A stretch of 64,000 nucleotides of DNA from Rudaea sp. GTDB taxonomy: Bacteria; Pseudomonadota; Gammaproteobacteria; Xanthomonadales; Rhodanobacteraceae. The notes beneath the pieces are model-generated. The model saw only the letters and a program-made list of their open reading frames with translations. It was not told the DNA's origin and did not search any database. Within the stretch, counting starts at the first letter, position 1. Each line of letters opens with the position of its first letter. The position numbers and the translations under genes were made by a program. The stretch covers positions 57,736 to 121,735 of the forward strand of contig JARLJU010000367.1 in the NCBI GenBank assembly GCA_031291055.1, in the 5' to 3' direction. Shown here piece by piece: positions 7,395-16,848 of the stretch.

Positions 7395-9240
7395 AGTCAA
7401 AGTTCCGGATATCGGCAATTATACAAATATACCCGTGATCGAAGTGCTGGTGAAAGCAGGCGATACCGTCGCCAAGGATCAGGGCCTGGTCACGCTGGAA
7501 TCGGACAAGGCAACGATGGAAGTGCCTTCGTCGGTCGCCGGCGTGGTCAGGGAGCTGAAGGTCAAGGTCGGCGATGAAGTGTCCGAAGGCAGCGTCGTCG
7601 CGCTGATCGAAACTGCTGCGACAGCTACCGAGAAATCACCCCTCCCGCTGGCGGGAGAGGTCGGCGCGCGCAGCGCGACGGGTGAGCGTGGCGCCGGAAA
7701 GAATCCGCCGCCCGTCCGGGCGCCACCCTCACCCCAATCCTCTTCCCCCGCCAGCGGAAGTGGGGGCGAAACCGCGACGCCCAAAGCGGCGGCCGGCTCC
7801 TCCGGCCGCAAGGCCGATATCGAATGCCAGGTGTGCGTACTCGGGTCCGGACCGGGTGGCTATACGGCCGCATTCCGCGCCGCCGATCTGGGCCAGAACA
7901 CGGTCCTGATCGAGCGCTATGCCACGCTGGGCGGCGTCTGCCTCAACGTCGGCTGCATTCCGTCCAAGGCGCTTTTGCATGCAGCGCGCCTGATCGACGA
8001 GGCCGCACATTCCGACGGCATCGGCATCAGTTTCGGCGCGCCGAAAATCGACATCGTCAAACTCGGTGCGTTCAAGGACAAGGTGGTCGCACAGTTGACC
8101 GGCGGTCTCGCAAGCATGAGCAAGCAGCGCAAGGTCACGGTCGTGCAGGGGGTCGGCACGTTTGTTTCGCCGAACGAGATCGAGGTCCGGACCGGCGACG
8201 GCAGCAAACTGGTGCGTTTCGAGAAATGCATCATTGCGGCCGGCTCGCAATCGGTAAAGCTGCCGGGATTCCCCTGGGATGATCCGCGCATCATGGATTC
8301 GACCGGCGCGCTGCTGCTCAAGGACGTGCCGAAGAAATTGCTCGTGGTCGGCGGCGGTATCATCGGCTTGGAAATGGCCTGCGTCTATGCGGCGCTCGGC
8401 TCGCAGGTCACGGTGGTCGAGTTGCTCGATCAACTGATGCCCGGCGCCGATCCCGATCTCGTGCGCCCGCTCGCTCAGCGCCTGGGCAAACGCTATTCCG
8501 GCATTCATCTGAAGGTGAAGGTCGCAAAGATCGAAGCGCAGAAGGATGGGTTGAAAGCGACATTTGAGGCGGCTGATTCCGATAAGAGCGCGGCGCCGGG
8601 GCCGCAAGTCTACGATCGTGTGCTGGTCGCCGTCGGCCGCGCGCCAAACGGCAGGAAGATCGATGCGGACAAGGCCGGCGTCGCCGTCACTGAGCGCGGC
8701 TTCATCCCGGTCGACCGGCAGATGCGCACGAATGTGCCGCATATCTTCGCGATCGGCGACATCGTCGGCAATCCGATGCTGGCGCACAAGGCCACGCACG
8801 AAGGCAAGGTCGCTGCCGAAGTATGCGCAGGCATGAAGAGCGAATTCGTCGCGCGCGTGATTCCCAGCGTCGCCTACACCGATCCGGAAGTCGCCTGGGT
8901 CGGCGTCACCGAGGCTGAGGCGAAGAGGGACGGACTGAAAATCGGCGTCGGCAAATTCCCCTATGCCGCGTCCGGGCGCGCAATCGGCATCGGCCGCACC
9001 GAGGGCTTCACCAAACTGATCTTCGACGAAGCCACGCATCGCGTGATCGGCGCCGGCATCACGGGCCCGAACGCGGGTGATCTGATTTCCGAAGTCGCGC
9101 TCGCGATCGAGATGGGTTGCGAAGCCGCGGACATCGGCCTGACCGTGCACCCGCACCCGACGTTGTCCGAATCCGTCGGCATGGCCGCGGAAGTATACGA
9201 AGGTACAATTACGGATTTGTATATTCCGAAAAAGAAATAG
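7381..9240 (+). CDS. lpdA: lipoyl-domain-fused dihydrolipoamide dehydrogenase (E3)
   Basis: 619 residues, about 140 longer than a plain E3 because of an N-terminal lipoyl domain (1-80, lipoyl Lys43) and a Pro/Ser linker (81-138) made from a palindromic repeat. The E3 part has the FAD motif GSGPGGYTAAF, redox disulfide C187/C192 in GGVCLNVGCIPS, the NAD motif VVGGGIIGLEMA, the second FAD motif IFAIGDIVG, and catalytic H592/E597 in HPHPTLSES. It reoxidises dihydrolipoamide of E2 with NAD. The GTG at 7381 has AAGGAG seven bases upstream and gives a beginning (VATTEVKVPDIGNY) parallel to AceF; it lies inside the end of the preceding gene, implying translational coupling. Confidence 0.96.
   Translation: MATTEVKVPDIGNYTNIPVIEVLVKAGDTVAKDQGLVTLESDKATMEVPSSVAGVVRELKVKVGDEVSEGSVVALIETAATATEKSPLPLAGEVGARSATGERGAGKNPPPVRAPPSPQSSSPASGSGGETATPKAAAGSSGRKADIECQVCVLGSGPGGYTAAFRAADLGQNTVLIERYATLGGVCLNVGCIPSKALLHAARLIDEAAHSDGIGISFGAPKIDIVKLGAFKDKVVAQLTGGLASMSKQRKVTVVQGVGTFVSPNEIEVRTGDGSKLVRFEKCIIAAGSQSVKLPGFPWDDPRIMDSTGALLLKDVPKKLLVVGGGIIGLEMACVYAALGSQVTVVELLDQLMPGADPDLVRPLAQRLGKRYSGIHLKVKVAKIEAQKDGLKATFEAADSDKSAAPGPQVYDRVLVAVGRAPNGRKIDADKAGVAVTERGFIPVDRQMRTNVPHIFAIGDIVGNPMLAHKATHEGKVAAEVCAGMKSEFVARVIPSVAYTDPEVAWVGVTEAEAKRDGLKIGVGKFPYAASGRAIGIGRTEGFTKLIFDEATHRVIGAGITGPNAGDLISEVALAIEMGCEAADIGLTVHPHPTLSESVGMAAEVYEGTITDLYIPKKK
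7637..7768 (+). repeat. palindromic repeat element inside lpdA linker
   Basis: About 130 bp with imperfect terminal inverted repeats: CCCCTCCCGCTGGCGGGAG at the left and, read in reverse complement, CCCCCACTTCCGCTGGCGGG at the right. The inner arms GGTGAGCGTGGCGCC and GGGCGCCACCCTCACCCC also pair. Translated SPLPLAGEVGARSATGERGAG, the phrase that such GC-rich intergenic repeats give when they enter genes. It lies wholly in the linker and keeps the frame. Confidence 0.75.
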
Positions 9241-9487
9241 CGTAAAAAAGCCAACACGCAGCCTCGGCGCAGTGCAGCGAACGGCTCGGTCAACTGCAAA
9301 GCCAGTCAAGCCGCGCAGTGAAATGAATGGCCCGTCCCTGGATTCGTGCCTGCGCGCCGGTTTCCGGCTCGCGACGCCGACGGGCTCGCCCGTTCGCGCT
9401 TGATTCGCGCCAACCCATCCCAATCTGAGTCGCGACGGCTGGGTTTGCCGTGCTCCCCACCACCAAGCCATCTCAAGGAGATTCCGC

Positions 9488-10105
9488 ATGAAACTGTATT
9501 TCGCCCCCGGTGCCTGTTCCCTGTCGCCGCACATCGTGCTGCGCGAGTTGGGTCTGCCGTTTGATCTGGTCAAGGTCGATCTTGCTGCCAAGAAGACTGC
9601 CAATGGCGAGGATTTTAAGGCGATCAATCCCAGAGGCTATGTCCCCGCGTTGAAGCTCGACAACGGCCAGGTGCTGACGGAAGGCCCGGCCATTGTCCAG
9701 TACCTCGCAGACCAGAAACCCGAGCAGAAACTGGCGCCGGCCAACGGCACGTTCGAGCGCTCGCGCCTGCACGAAGCGCTCAACTTCGTCTCGACGGAGA
9801 TCCACAAGGGTTTCAGCCCGTTGTTCAACTCTGCGTTGCCGACCGAAGCCAGGGAAATCTTCACGGCGAAGTTGATCACGCGCCTGGGCAACGTCAACGA
9901 CATGCTGGGTAAATCGGATTTTCTTCTCGGCTCGCAGTTCTCGGTCGCGGACGCCTATCTGTTCACGGTGCTGACCTGGGCAAAGCATTTCGCCATCGAC
10001 CTGCACCAGTGGCCGGCGATCGCGAAATTCGTCGAACGCGTCGGCGCACGGCCGGCAGTCAAGGCGGCGCTGGAGGCTGAAGCGGCGGCCAAGAAGGCCG
10101 CATAA
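9488..10105 (+). CDS. gstA: beta-class glutathione S-transferase
   Basis: 205 residues, close in length and sequence to E. coli GstA. N-terminal thioredoxin-like domain begins MKLYFAPGACSLSPHI with the beta-class Cys10; cis-Pro in the GYVPAL motif and the EGPAIVQYLADQ helix bind glutathione. C-terminal helical domain has H106 (EIHKGFSPLF) and FSVADAYLFTVL. Cytoplasmic; conjugates or reduces electrophiles with glutathione. SD AAGGAG seven bases upstream. Preceded by about 250 bp in which I see no gene or clear signal. Confidence 0.95.
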   Translation: MKLYFAPGACSLSPHIVLRELGLPFDLVKVDLAAKKTANGEDFKAINPRGYVPALKLDNGQVLTEGPAIVQYLADQKPEQKLAPANGTFERSRLHEALNFVSTEIHKGFSPLFNSALPTEAREIFTAKLITRLGNVNDMLGKSDFLLGSQFSVADAYLFTVLTWAKHFAIDLHQWPAIAKFVERVGARPAVKAALEAEAAAKKAA

Positions 10106-10133
10106 CGTCCATTCCAAGATCCGTTCCCGAGCA

Positions 10134-10159
10134 TCTTCCCCCTCTGTGCGGGGGGAAGA
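10134..10159. terminator. hairpin between convergent gstA and ABM gene
   Basis: TCTTCCCCC (10134-10142), an eight-base loop, GGGGGAAGA (10151-10159): a nine-pair stem without a T run. It may end both converging transcripts or simply be a palindromic repeat fragment. Confidence 0.4.
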
Positions 10160-10170
10160 CGGGGTCAGGG

Positions 10171-10530
10171 CTACTTGCGCTTTTTCGCAGCGGGGCCGGG
10201 TTTGGCAGCAGGTACGCCGGCGGACGGTATGTGCTCGGCAACATCGTAGTGCCGCACCAGCGGTTCCATTTGCAGCAGGTATTGATCGTCCTCGGGATAG
10301 TAGACCGAGCGATCCGGATTCTCGCCAGCGAAAGCACGCACGGCGTCCATCGAATCCCACAGCGAAATCAGCATGATTTCGCAATGCTCGCCCTGATCGC
10401 GGCGCAGGGTCGTCACGCCACGGTTGCCCGCGGTCTTGGCGTAATCGCGCAATCCCGTCTCATGCAGGTAAGCCAGGTAGTCGTCCGCTTTTTCCTTGAG
10501 CGTGATGCCGCGCCAGATGCGAGCGATCAT
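10171..10530 (-). CDS. antibiotic biosynthesis monooxygenase (ABM)-like small protein
   Basis: 119 residues. The opening MIARIWRGITLKEKADDYLAYLHETGLRDY and the later CEIMLISLWDSMDAVRAFAGE are the dimeric ferredoxin-like ABM/heme-degradation-like fold seen in many small putative monooxygenases. The tail is Pro/Ala/Lys-rich (AAKPGPAAKKRK) and disordered. Start ATG at 10530 with GGAGA six bases upstream; longer versions of the frame have no SD. Convergent with gstA. No substrate can be inferred. Confidence 0.75.
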   Translation of the reverse strand: MIARIWRGITLKEKADDYLAYLHETGLRDYAKTAGNRGVTTLRRDQGEHCEIMLISLWDSMDAVRAFAGENPDRSVYYPEDDQYLLQMEPLVRHYDVAEHIPSAGVPAAKPGPAAKKRK

Positions 10531-10667
10531 CTGAAGTCTCCGCCGCGCCGATCGGGGAACTGCAGCATAGCGCGATATTTGCGCGGAAAAGTAGCGGGAC
10601 ATCGGCCCCGGCCCAGCGCTACCGTCAGGCGCATGCTTCGGCAAGTCTGCGGTGCCGGACTGCGGGC

Positions 10668-10700
10668 AAAAAAAACCCGGGCGGCTCGCACCAACCCAGG
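10668..10700 (-). terminator. rho-independent terminator (minus strand)
   Basis: On the minus strand CCTGGG, a 20-base loop and CCCGGG followed directly by eight T (A8 at 10668-10675). It lies about 100 bp downstream of the small gene ending at 10802. Confidence 0.6.
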
Positions 10701-10801
10701 GCTAGGGAGTACGTTGCCGATCGCAAACTGGCGATCGGATGTTCAATCAGGGAGGATCAGTCAGAGTTGCTCAAGCAAAGCAGCGGTCAGTCGGTCGCCG
10801 A

Positions 10802-10993
10802 TCAGGCCGACAGGCGCGTCAGTGCCTCATTGATGCGCGCCAGCTTGGTTTCGAGCGGAGTCAGCGCCTGATCGTTGGCTGAGTGATGCGAGCGGACGTC
10901 TTCGATGGCCATTTCCAGACGGCCGAGTTCAATCATCAGATCATGGCGCAGGAACAGCGGATTGATGGTCAGGGCGGCGACGGTAGCTAGCAT
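10802..10993 (-). CDS. small hypothetical protein
   Basis: 63 residues: a short hydrophobic start (MLATVAALTINPLFLRHDLM) followed by an amphipathic helical stretch (ELGRLEMAIEDVRSHHSANDQALTPLETKLARINEALTRL). GAGGAG six bases before the ATG at 10993 is a strong SD, which is the main reason to believe it. No family recognised. Its own terminator-like hairpin lies downstream. Confidence 0.6.
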   Translation of the reverse strand: MLATVAALTINPLFLRHDLMIELGRLEMAIEDVRSHHSANDQALTPLETKLARINEALTRLSA

Positions 10994-11236
10994 GGCACTC
11001 TCCTCGTTTGCGACTTGCTTCACACTATGCAGAAGCTGTGCCAAGCCGTAAAAACTGCTGTCATGGGTGCTTTCGCGCTGTGTTTTGCCTGGACGGTGAC
11101 GCTTTGCGACGCAAATTGACACGACGCAACTCGCAAGGGCCGGTCACCGTGCACGGGATATGAACTTGTTCACAGTTATCTAACTACAAGCAGCGTTATG
11201 TTGTAGTACGATCACTTTTAACAAGTAGTGCAATCC

Positions 11237-11331
11237 GTCGGCGATGCCGACTGAGCGTGCGAAGCGAGTCACTGGCGCCCGGCATACGGTCCTCTTGGAT
11301 TCCCCCTGTTCCTAAGACCGCCGGGCGCCAG
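11237..11331. other. strongly structured intergenic element, candidate RNA
   Basis: Two perfect hairpins in 95 bp. First GTCGGC-GAT-GCCGAC (11237-11251). Then a long stem: CTGGCGCCCGG (11272-11282) pairs with CCGGGCGCCAG (11321-11331); after a four-base bulge (CATA) CGGTC (11287-11291) pairs with GACCG (11316-11320), closing a 24-base loop. There is no T run, so it does not look like a plain terminator. It could be part of a small RNA on either strand or a palindromic repeat. Confidence 0.45.
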
Positions 11332-11486
11332 CCTTCTTCCTGAAATCCCCTACTCCTCCACGCGTCCTTCCGCCGTTGCCGGGTCGACCCCTGCGTTCGA
11401 CCACCGACGCATGCACGTGCCGGGGCGCAGGCGAAAGTGCGATTCGGGCATCGCAGAAAGCGTGCCAGCGCGCGCGGGCCGGCTTG

Positions 11487-11492
11487 TATAAT
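11487..11492 (+). promoter_or_regulatory. mnmG promoter -10 box
   Basis: Perfect TATAAT preceded directly by TTG and followed by a GC-rich discriminator (GCGCGACC). No good -35 hexamer at 16-18 bp. Predicted start near 11499, about 35 bases before the chosen mnmG start. Confidence 0.6.
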
Positions 11493-11533
11493 GCGCGACC
11501 TTGCATCGTGCCAATCGCGCGAGGACGACAATC

Positions 11534-13420
11534 TTGGACTTTCAGCAGCACTACGATGTGATCGTGATCGGCGGCGGCCACGCCGGCACCGAAGCGGCGC
11601 TGGCGTCAGCACGCCTGGGCGCATGCACCCTGCTGTTGACGCACAACATCGAAACGCTTGGGCAGATGAGCTGCAATCCCGCCATCGGCGGTATCGGCAA
11701 GGGGCATCTCGTCAAGGAAATCGATGCGCTCGGTGGCGCGATGGGGCAGGCAGCGGATCGCGCCGGCATCCAGTGGCGCACGCTGAATGCCTCGAAGGGG
11801 CCTGCGGTACGCGCCACTCGTTGCCAGGCCGATCGGCTGCTGTACAAGGCAGCGATCCGGCATCGCCTGGAAACGCAGCCGAACCTGTCTATCTTCCAGC
11901 AAGCCGTCGATGACCTGACCCTGGACGGCAATCGGGTGACGGGCGTCGTCACTCAGATGGGCCTGCGTTTCCAGGCAACGACCGTAGTGCTGACGGCCGG
12001 CACCTTCCTCGCCGGCAAGATCCACGTTGGCTTCGCCAGCTACGCTGGCGGCCGCGCCGGCGATCCGCCCGCCATGCACCTGGCCGAGCGCCTGCGCCAG
12101 ATGCCATTGCGCGTAGACCGGCTGAAGACCGGCACGCCACCGCGCATCGATGGCCGCAGCATCGACTTCAGCAGCTTGCTGGAACAACCCGGCGATTCGC
12201 CGATGCCGGTATTCTCGTTCGCAGGTTCCGTCGCAGATCATCCACGTCAGGTCAGCTGCTGGATCACGCATACGTCGGAACGCACCCACGACATCATCCG
12301 TGGCGCGCTGGACCGTTCGCCTCTTTATACGGGCAAGATCGAAGGGGTGGGACCGCGCTATTGCCCATCGATCGAGGACAAGGTCGTGCGTTTCGCCGAC
12401 AAGACCTCGCACCAGATCTTCATCGAACCGGAAGGGCTGCAGACCACCGAGATTTATCCAAACGGCATTTCGACCTCGCTGCCGTTCGATGTACAGCTGG
12501 AGCTGGTACGTTCGATCAAGGGCTTCGAGCGTGCGCATATCACGCGCCCCGGTTACGCGATCGAGTACGACTATTTCGATCCGCGCGGGTTGAAGGCCAG
12601 CCTGGAAACCCAGGCCATCGGTGGGCTGTATTTCGCGGGCCAGATCAATGGCACGACCGGCTACGAGGAAGCCGCGGCCCAGGGCATCATCGCCGGACTC
12701 AATGCCGCACGCGCCGCGCAGGGCAAGGAACCGTGGACGCCGCGCCGCGACGAGGCCTACATTGGCGTGCTGATCGACGATCTCATCACCAACGGCACGA
12801 TCGAGCCGTATCGCATGTTCACCTCGCGCGCCGAATACCGGCTGCACCTCCGCGAAGACAACGCCGATCTGCGCCTGACCGCGAAAGGGCACGCGCTGGG
12901 CAGCGTGGACGACGACCGCTATGCCGCATGCTGCCGCAAGCGCGATGCGACCGAACGCGAAACCCAGCGCCTGCAAGGCCTGTGGGCGGCTCCGGCCAAC
13001 GCGCTCGGACGCCAGATCGAGGCCACGCTCGGCGTGGCCGTGTCGCGCGAGACCAGTGCCCTGGATCTGTTGCGCCGCCCGGAGCTGGACTACGCGCAAC
13101 TGATGCGCGTGCCTGCGCTTGGCCCCGCTGTGGATGACGCGCGCATAGCCGAGCAGGTGGAGATCGCGGCAAAGTATTCCGGTTATCTGGAGCGCCAGAA
13201 CGAGGAAATACAACGCCAGCGTCGGCACGAGGATACAGCGATACCGCCGAGTTTCGACTACGCCGGCGTGCGCGGCTTGTCCGCCGAGGTGATGCAAAAA
13301 CTGCAGCGCAGTCTGCCCCACACGGTGGGTCAGGCCATGCGCATCTCCGGCGTCACCCCCGCAGCGATTTCGCTGTTGCTGGTGCATCTGAAACGTCACG
13401 GGCATCGCCGCGTGGCGTGA
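11534..13420 (+). CDS. mnmG: tRNA uridine-5-carboxymethylaminomethyl modification enzyme
   Basis: 628 residues, almost the E. coli length (629). With MnmE it installs the cmnm group on wobble uridine 34. FAD-binding Rossmann motif [12 protein letters not shown] at residues 11-22, then [35 protein letters not shown] and [16 protein letters not shown], all invariant in the family. The C-terminal helical domain ends [20 protein letters not shown]. The start is a TTG (11534) with GAGGA eight bases upstream; it gives the usual length, and the other TTG at 11501 would fall on the expected transcription start. Formerly gidA; here rsmG/parAB lie 40 kb away. Confidence 0.95.
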   Translation: MDFQQHYDVIVIGGGHAGTEAALASARLGACTLLLTHNIETLGQMSCNPAIGGIGKGHLVKEIDALGGAMGQAADRAGIQWRTLNASKGPAVRATRCQADRLLYKAAIRHRLETQPNLSIFQQAVDDLTLDGNRVTGVVTQMGLRFQATTVVLTAGTFLAGKIHVGFASYAGGRAGDPPAMHLAERLRQMPLRVDRLKTGTPPRIDGRSIDFSSLLEQPGDSPMPVFSFAGSVADHPRQVSCWITHTSERTHDIIRGALDRSPLYTGKIEGVGPRYCPSIEDKVVRFADKTSHQIFIEPEGLQTTEIYPNGISTSLPFDVQLELVRSIKGFERAHITRPGYAIEYDYFDPRGLKASLETQAIGGLYFAGQINGTTGYEEAAAQGIIAGLNAARAAQGKEPWTPRRDEAYIGVLIDDLITNGTIEPYRMFTSRAEYRLHLREDNADLRLTAKGHALGSVDDDRYAACCRKRDATERETQRLQGLWAAPANALGRQIEATLGVAVSRETSALDLLRRPELDYAQLMRVPALGPAVDDARIAEQVEIAAKYSGYLERQNEEIQRQRRHEDTAIPPSFDYAGVRGLSAEVMQKLQRSLPHTVGQAMRISGVTPAAISLLLVHLKRHGHRRVA

Positions 13421-13484
13421 TGTTCCGTTCCGCGCCATCGGCGCGGATCGTTCCGCTCAAGTTTCTCAGGGAAGATCCCAACGC

Positions 13485-15791
13485 ATGTTTTCCGTCGAAC
13501 AAAAGATTGCCGAAGAAATTGCCGCAAAGCCGGCGCAGGTCGCTGCTGCCGTCGAACTGCTGGATGGAGGCGCGACGGTGCCGTTCATCGCGCGCTATCG
13601 CAAGGAAGCTACCGGCGGGCTCGACGATACGCAGCTGCGCGCCCTTGAAGAGCGTCTGCGCTATCTGCGCGAACTGGAGGAGCGGCGCGACGCAGTCCTC
13701 GCCAGCATCGCCGAGCAGGGCAAGCTCGATGAAGCACTGAAGACGCAGATTCTCGCTGCCGACACCAAGGCGCGCCTCGAAGACCTGTACCTGCCGTACA
13801 AGCCCAGGCGACGCACGCGCGCACAGATTGCGCGCGAGGCCGGCTTGCAGCCCTTGGCCGATGCGCTGCGCGGCAATCCCTGCGGAGGGCCCGAGACGCT
13901 TGCGCTGGGGTACGTCGATGCGGAAAGAAATGTCGCCGACGCCAAGGCGGCGCTCGATGGTGCGCGCGCGATCGTGCAGGAAGAGTTTTCCGAAGATGCC
14001 GCCCTGGTCGGGCAGTTGCGCGAATGGATGTGGCAGCGCGGCCAGGTCCGCGCCAGGGTGATCGACGGCAAGCAGGACGAAGGAGCGAAGTATCGCGACT
14101 ACTTCGATCACGCCGAACCGATCCGCACGATCGCTTCGCACCGGTTGCTGGCGCTGTTTCGCGCACGCAACGAAGGCGTGCTCGATCTGGATCTGGAGCC
14201 GGGCACGCAAGCGGACCAGGGCCATGCCGAGGCCGAGGGCCGCATTGCCGCGCATTTCAATATTGCCGACCGCGGGCAGCCCGCGGATGCCTGGCTCAGG
14301 GAAACCTGCCGCCAGACCTGGCGGACAAAATTGCACCTGCAGCTCACGCTCGATCTGTTCGGGCGCGCGCGCGCGACCGCCGAGGACGAAGCGATCCGCG
14401 TATTCGGCAGCAACCTGAAAGACCTGATGCTGGCGGCGCCGGCGGGACCGCGCGTGGTCATGGGGCTGGATCCGGGCATCCGCACCGGCGTGAAAGTGGC
14501 GATCGTGGATGCCACCGGCAAACTCATGTCCACGCACACGATCTATCCACACGAACCCAGGAACCAGTGGGACCAGTCCATTGCCCAGCTCGCGGCAGGG
14601 TGCAAGGCCTGCGGTGTGAATCTCATCGCGATCGGCAACGGCACCGCTTCGCGCGAAACCGACAAGCTGGTCGGCGAACTGATGAAGAAGCATGCCGAAC
14701 TCGCTCTGGCCAAGGTCGTGGTCAGCGAAGCCGGCGCATCGGTCTATTCGGCTTCCGAGTTCGCGTCGAAGGAATTTCCGCAGCTCGACGTGTCCCTGCG
14801 CGGCGCGGTGTCGATCGCGCGGCGCCTGCAGGATCCGCTGGCTGAACTGGTAAAGATCGAGCCCAAGGCGATTGGCGTGGGCCAGTACCAGCACGACGTG
14901 AACCAGGTGAAGCTCGCACGTGCGCTGGATGCCAGCGTCGAGGACTGCGTCAACGGTGTCGGCGTCGATGTAAACACGGCCTCGGCGCCGTTGCTTGCGC
15001 GCGTGGCCGGACTGTCTGCCGCGGTGGCGGAAAACGTGGTGAAATACCGCGACGCCAACGGCGCATTTCGCACGCGCGCCGCGATCAGGAACGTGCCGCG
15101 GCTCGGCGACAAGGCGTTCGAGCAAAGCGCCGGCTTCCTGCGCGTTGCGGCGGGCGACAATCCGCTGGATGCGTCCAGCGTGCATCCGGAAGCCTATCCG
15201 CTGGTCGAACGCATCGCCAGGAGCAGTGGGCGCGGCGTGCGGCAGATCATCGGCGACGGTGCGTTCCTGCGTGGACTCAAACCCGACCAGTTCACCGATG
15301 AGAAGTTCGGGCTGCCGACCGTGTGCGACATCCTCAGGGAACTGGAAAAACCTGGCCGCGATCCGCGTCCGCAGTTCGTCATGCCGGCGTTTGTCGACGG
15401 CGTGGAAAATCTGGTTGATCTCAAGCCCGGCATGGTGCTCGAGGGCCGCGTGTCAAACGTGGCCGCGTTCGGAGCCTTTGTCGACATCGGCGTGCATCAT
15501 GACGGGCTGGTACACGTTTCGGTATTGTCCACAAAGTACGTCAAAGATCCGCGCGAGGTGGTAAAGGCGGGCGACGTGGTCAAGGTCAAGGTGCTTGAAG
15601 TGGACCTGCCGCGCAAACGCATCGCGCTGACGATGCGGCTGGACGATCCGTTGCCGGTCGCGAGCGGCGAGCGCGCGCCACGGGAAAGCCAGCCGCGCGC
15701 CGCGACGGTGCGTGCGGCGACCAAACCCATGGCTGCGACAACGGCGGGCAACGCTCTGGCGGACGCTTTTTCGCGTGCGCGACGGAGCTGA
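13485..15791 (+). CDS. tex: Tex family RNA-binding transcription accessory protein
   Basis: 768 residues, full length. N-terminal helical Tex region ([36 protein letters not shown]), YqgF/RNase H-like domain ([18 protein letters not shown], about 325-450), helix-hairpin-helix part ([24 protein letters not shown]), and C-terminal S1 domain (about 645-715: [28 protein letters not shown]). The last 45 residues are an Ala/Arg-rich tail. Tex is nucleic-acid binding and affects transcription and toxin expression in several pathogens. Start ATG at 13485, 64 bp after mnmG; AGGGA about 12 bases upstream is a poor SD. Confidence 0.95.
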   Translation: MFSVEQKIAEEIAAKPAQVAAAVELLDGGATVPFIARYRKEATGGLDDTQLRALEERLRYLRELEERRDAVLASIAEQGKLDEALKTQILAADTKARLEDLYLPYKPRRRTRAQIAREAGLQPLADALRGNPCGGPETLALGYVDAERNVADAKAALDGARAIVQEEFSEDAALVGQLREWMWQRGQVRARVIDGKQDEGAKYRDYFDHAEPIRTIASHRLLALFRARNEGVLDLDLEPGTQADQGHAEAEGRIAAHFNIADRGQPADAWLRETCRQTWRTKLHLQLTLDLFGRARATAEDEAIRVFGSNLKDLMLAAPAGPRVVMGLDPGIRTGVKVAIVDATGKLMSTHTIYPHEPRNQWDQSIAQLAAGCKACGVNLIAIGNGTASRETDKLVGELMKKHAELALAKVVVSEAGASVYSASEFASKEFPQLDVSLRGAVSIARRLQDPLAELVKIEPKAIGVGQYQHDVNQVKLARALDASVEDCVNGVGVDVNTASAPLLARVAGLSAAVAENVVKYRDANGAFRTRAAIRNVPRLGDKAFEQSAGFLRVAAGDNPLDASSVHPEAYPLVERIARSSGRGVRQIIGDGAFLRGLKPDQFTDEKFGLPTVCDILRELEKPGRDPRPQFVMPAFVDGVENLVDLKPGMVLEGRVSNVAAFGAFVDIGVHHDGLVHVSVLSTKYVKDPREVVKAGDVVKVKVLEVDLPRKRIALTMRLDDPLPVASGERAPRESQPRAATVRAATKPMAATTAGNALADAFSRARRS

Positions 15792-15792
15792 A

Positions 15793-15820
15793 CGCGCCTG
15801 ACGGGATCGGTCAGGTCGCG
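15793..15820. terminator. hairpin between convergent tex and lipoprotein genes
   Basis: CGCGCCTGAC (15793-15802) pairs with GTCAGGTCGCG (15810-15820) apart from one bulged T; loop of seven. No T run. Sits in the 47 bp between two converging genes. Confidence 0.4.
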
Positions 15821-15838
15821 TCGAGAATCCGCTCGTTG

Positions 15839-16672
15839 CTATTTCTTCGGCGCGTTGGCCTGGGCGGTATTGAATGCCTGCTGCGCGTGGGCGTAGATTC
15901 CCTTGGCTTCGTCGGCAGACACTTCGCTGCCCTGGCCACTGGAGATGCGCTCCTTGAGCACCAGTTGACCGCTGTCATCCCAGCCGACCTTGGTGGTCGC
16001 ATAAGGATGGCCGCCGCCGGCCGGGGATTCCTCGCGCACCACGACCCAGGGCTTATCGTTCTGGTACGCCATCTTCAGGGTCACGCGGCCCTTGTCGTTG
16101 TCCAGATCGGTGATCTCGCGGACGACCTTGACTTTGCCATTGGACACAAAGGCATCCCAGGCGACCGACGAAGTATCGTTCATCGAACTGCCGCTGATCT
16201 GCTTGAACGAACCGACCTGGGCATAGGCTTTCTTGTAGTCGTCAAACATCTTTTCGGCCGGCGTCGGCTCGGGCGCAACGGTGATTTCCACGCGCGACGG
16301 AGCGCGATTGGTCAACACGGGATATTGCAGCACGGGCAGGTAACGGCGATCGCCGTCGACCAGCACGGCATCGACGGCGTAGGTGCGCTTGCGATCGACC
16401 TGCGATGGATCGATCGGCAGAGTGAAATTGATCGGTGGGCGGCTGGCATTGGCGATGACCGTCTGCGCGAGCGGCGTTGCGGGCTGTGCGACATCCACCA
16501 CCTTCAGCTCGACGCGGGCCTGATTGCTCAGTTCGCGCGGTTCACGCAGCATGATCGTGCCACTGACGCTGCTGGCGATCGGCGCCACAACCGGCGCTGC
16601 CGGCGGCGGCGGCGAATTGCACCCTGACAGCAGGCCCAGCCCCAGCAGCGCCGTGGAAATTCGGGTTTTCAT
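15839..16672 (-). CDS. YbaY/YscW-like lipoprotein
   Basis: 277 residues. Lipoprotein signal MKTRISTALLGLGLLSGC with the acylated Cys at 18. Residues about 35-125 resemble the YbaY/YscW (type III pilotin-like) beta domain: SVSGTIMLREPRELSNQARVEL, then INFTLPIDPSQVDRKRTYAVDA and VDGDRRYLPV. The second half (145-277) is a separate domain of unknown type. Asp in place of Arg/Lys after the lipid Cys is absent (Asn-Ser follows), so outer-membrane sorting is plausible. SD AAGGAG seven bases before the ATG at 16672. No secretion-system genes adjoin, so a general envelope role is likelier than pilotin. Confidence 0.8.
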   Translation of the reverse strand: MKTRISTALLGLGLLSGCNSPPPPAAPVVAPIASSVSGTIMLREPRELSNQARVELKVVDVAQPATPLAQTVIANASRPPINFTLPIDPSQVDRKRTYAVDAVLVDGDRRYLPVLQYPVLTNRAPSRVEITVAPEPTPAEKMFDDYKKAYAQVGSFKQISGSSMNDTSSVAWDAFVSNGKVKVVREITDLDNDKGRVTLKMAYQNDKPWVVVREESPAGGGHPYATTKVGWDDSGQLVLKERISSGQGSEVSADEAKGIYAHAQQAFNTAQANAPKK

Positions 16673-16848
16673 GTTGCATCTCCTTGTAGTGCCTGCCGCG
16701 ACCTTGCGCGGCTTCAAGCTGATTGATGGTTGTTTGCGCTGATGGTCGAGACGCACATGCGGGTCGTCCTGTCGCAAATTCTAGCCCTTATCGAACCCCG
16801 AAAATACGAATATCTTCGTAAAGCCGGTATGCAGGCGCGTTTGCGCGA

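Larger units (their letters stand above)
10994..11533. other. 540 bp intergenic region before mnmG
   Basis: No convincing gene on either strand: the open frames here lack SD sites and overlap strong secondary structure. It holds the structured element at 11237-11331, an AT-richer patch around 11160-11225 and the mnmG -10 box at 11487. Confidence 0.6.

Noticed and set aside
7729..9627. A 632-codon minus-strand frame
   Set aside because: Shadow of lpdA on the opposite strand; no SD, no family, and lpdA is unmistakable.
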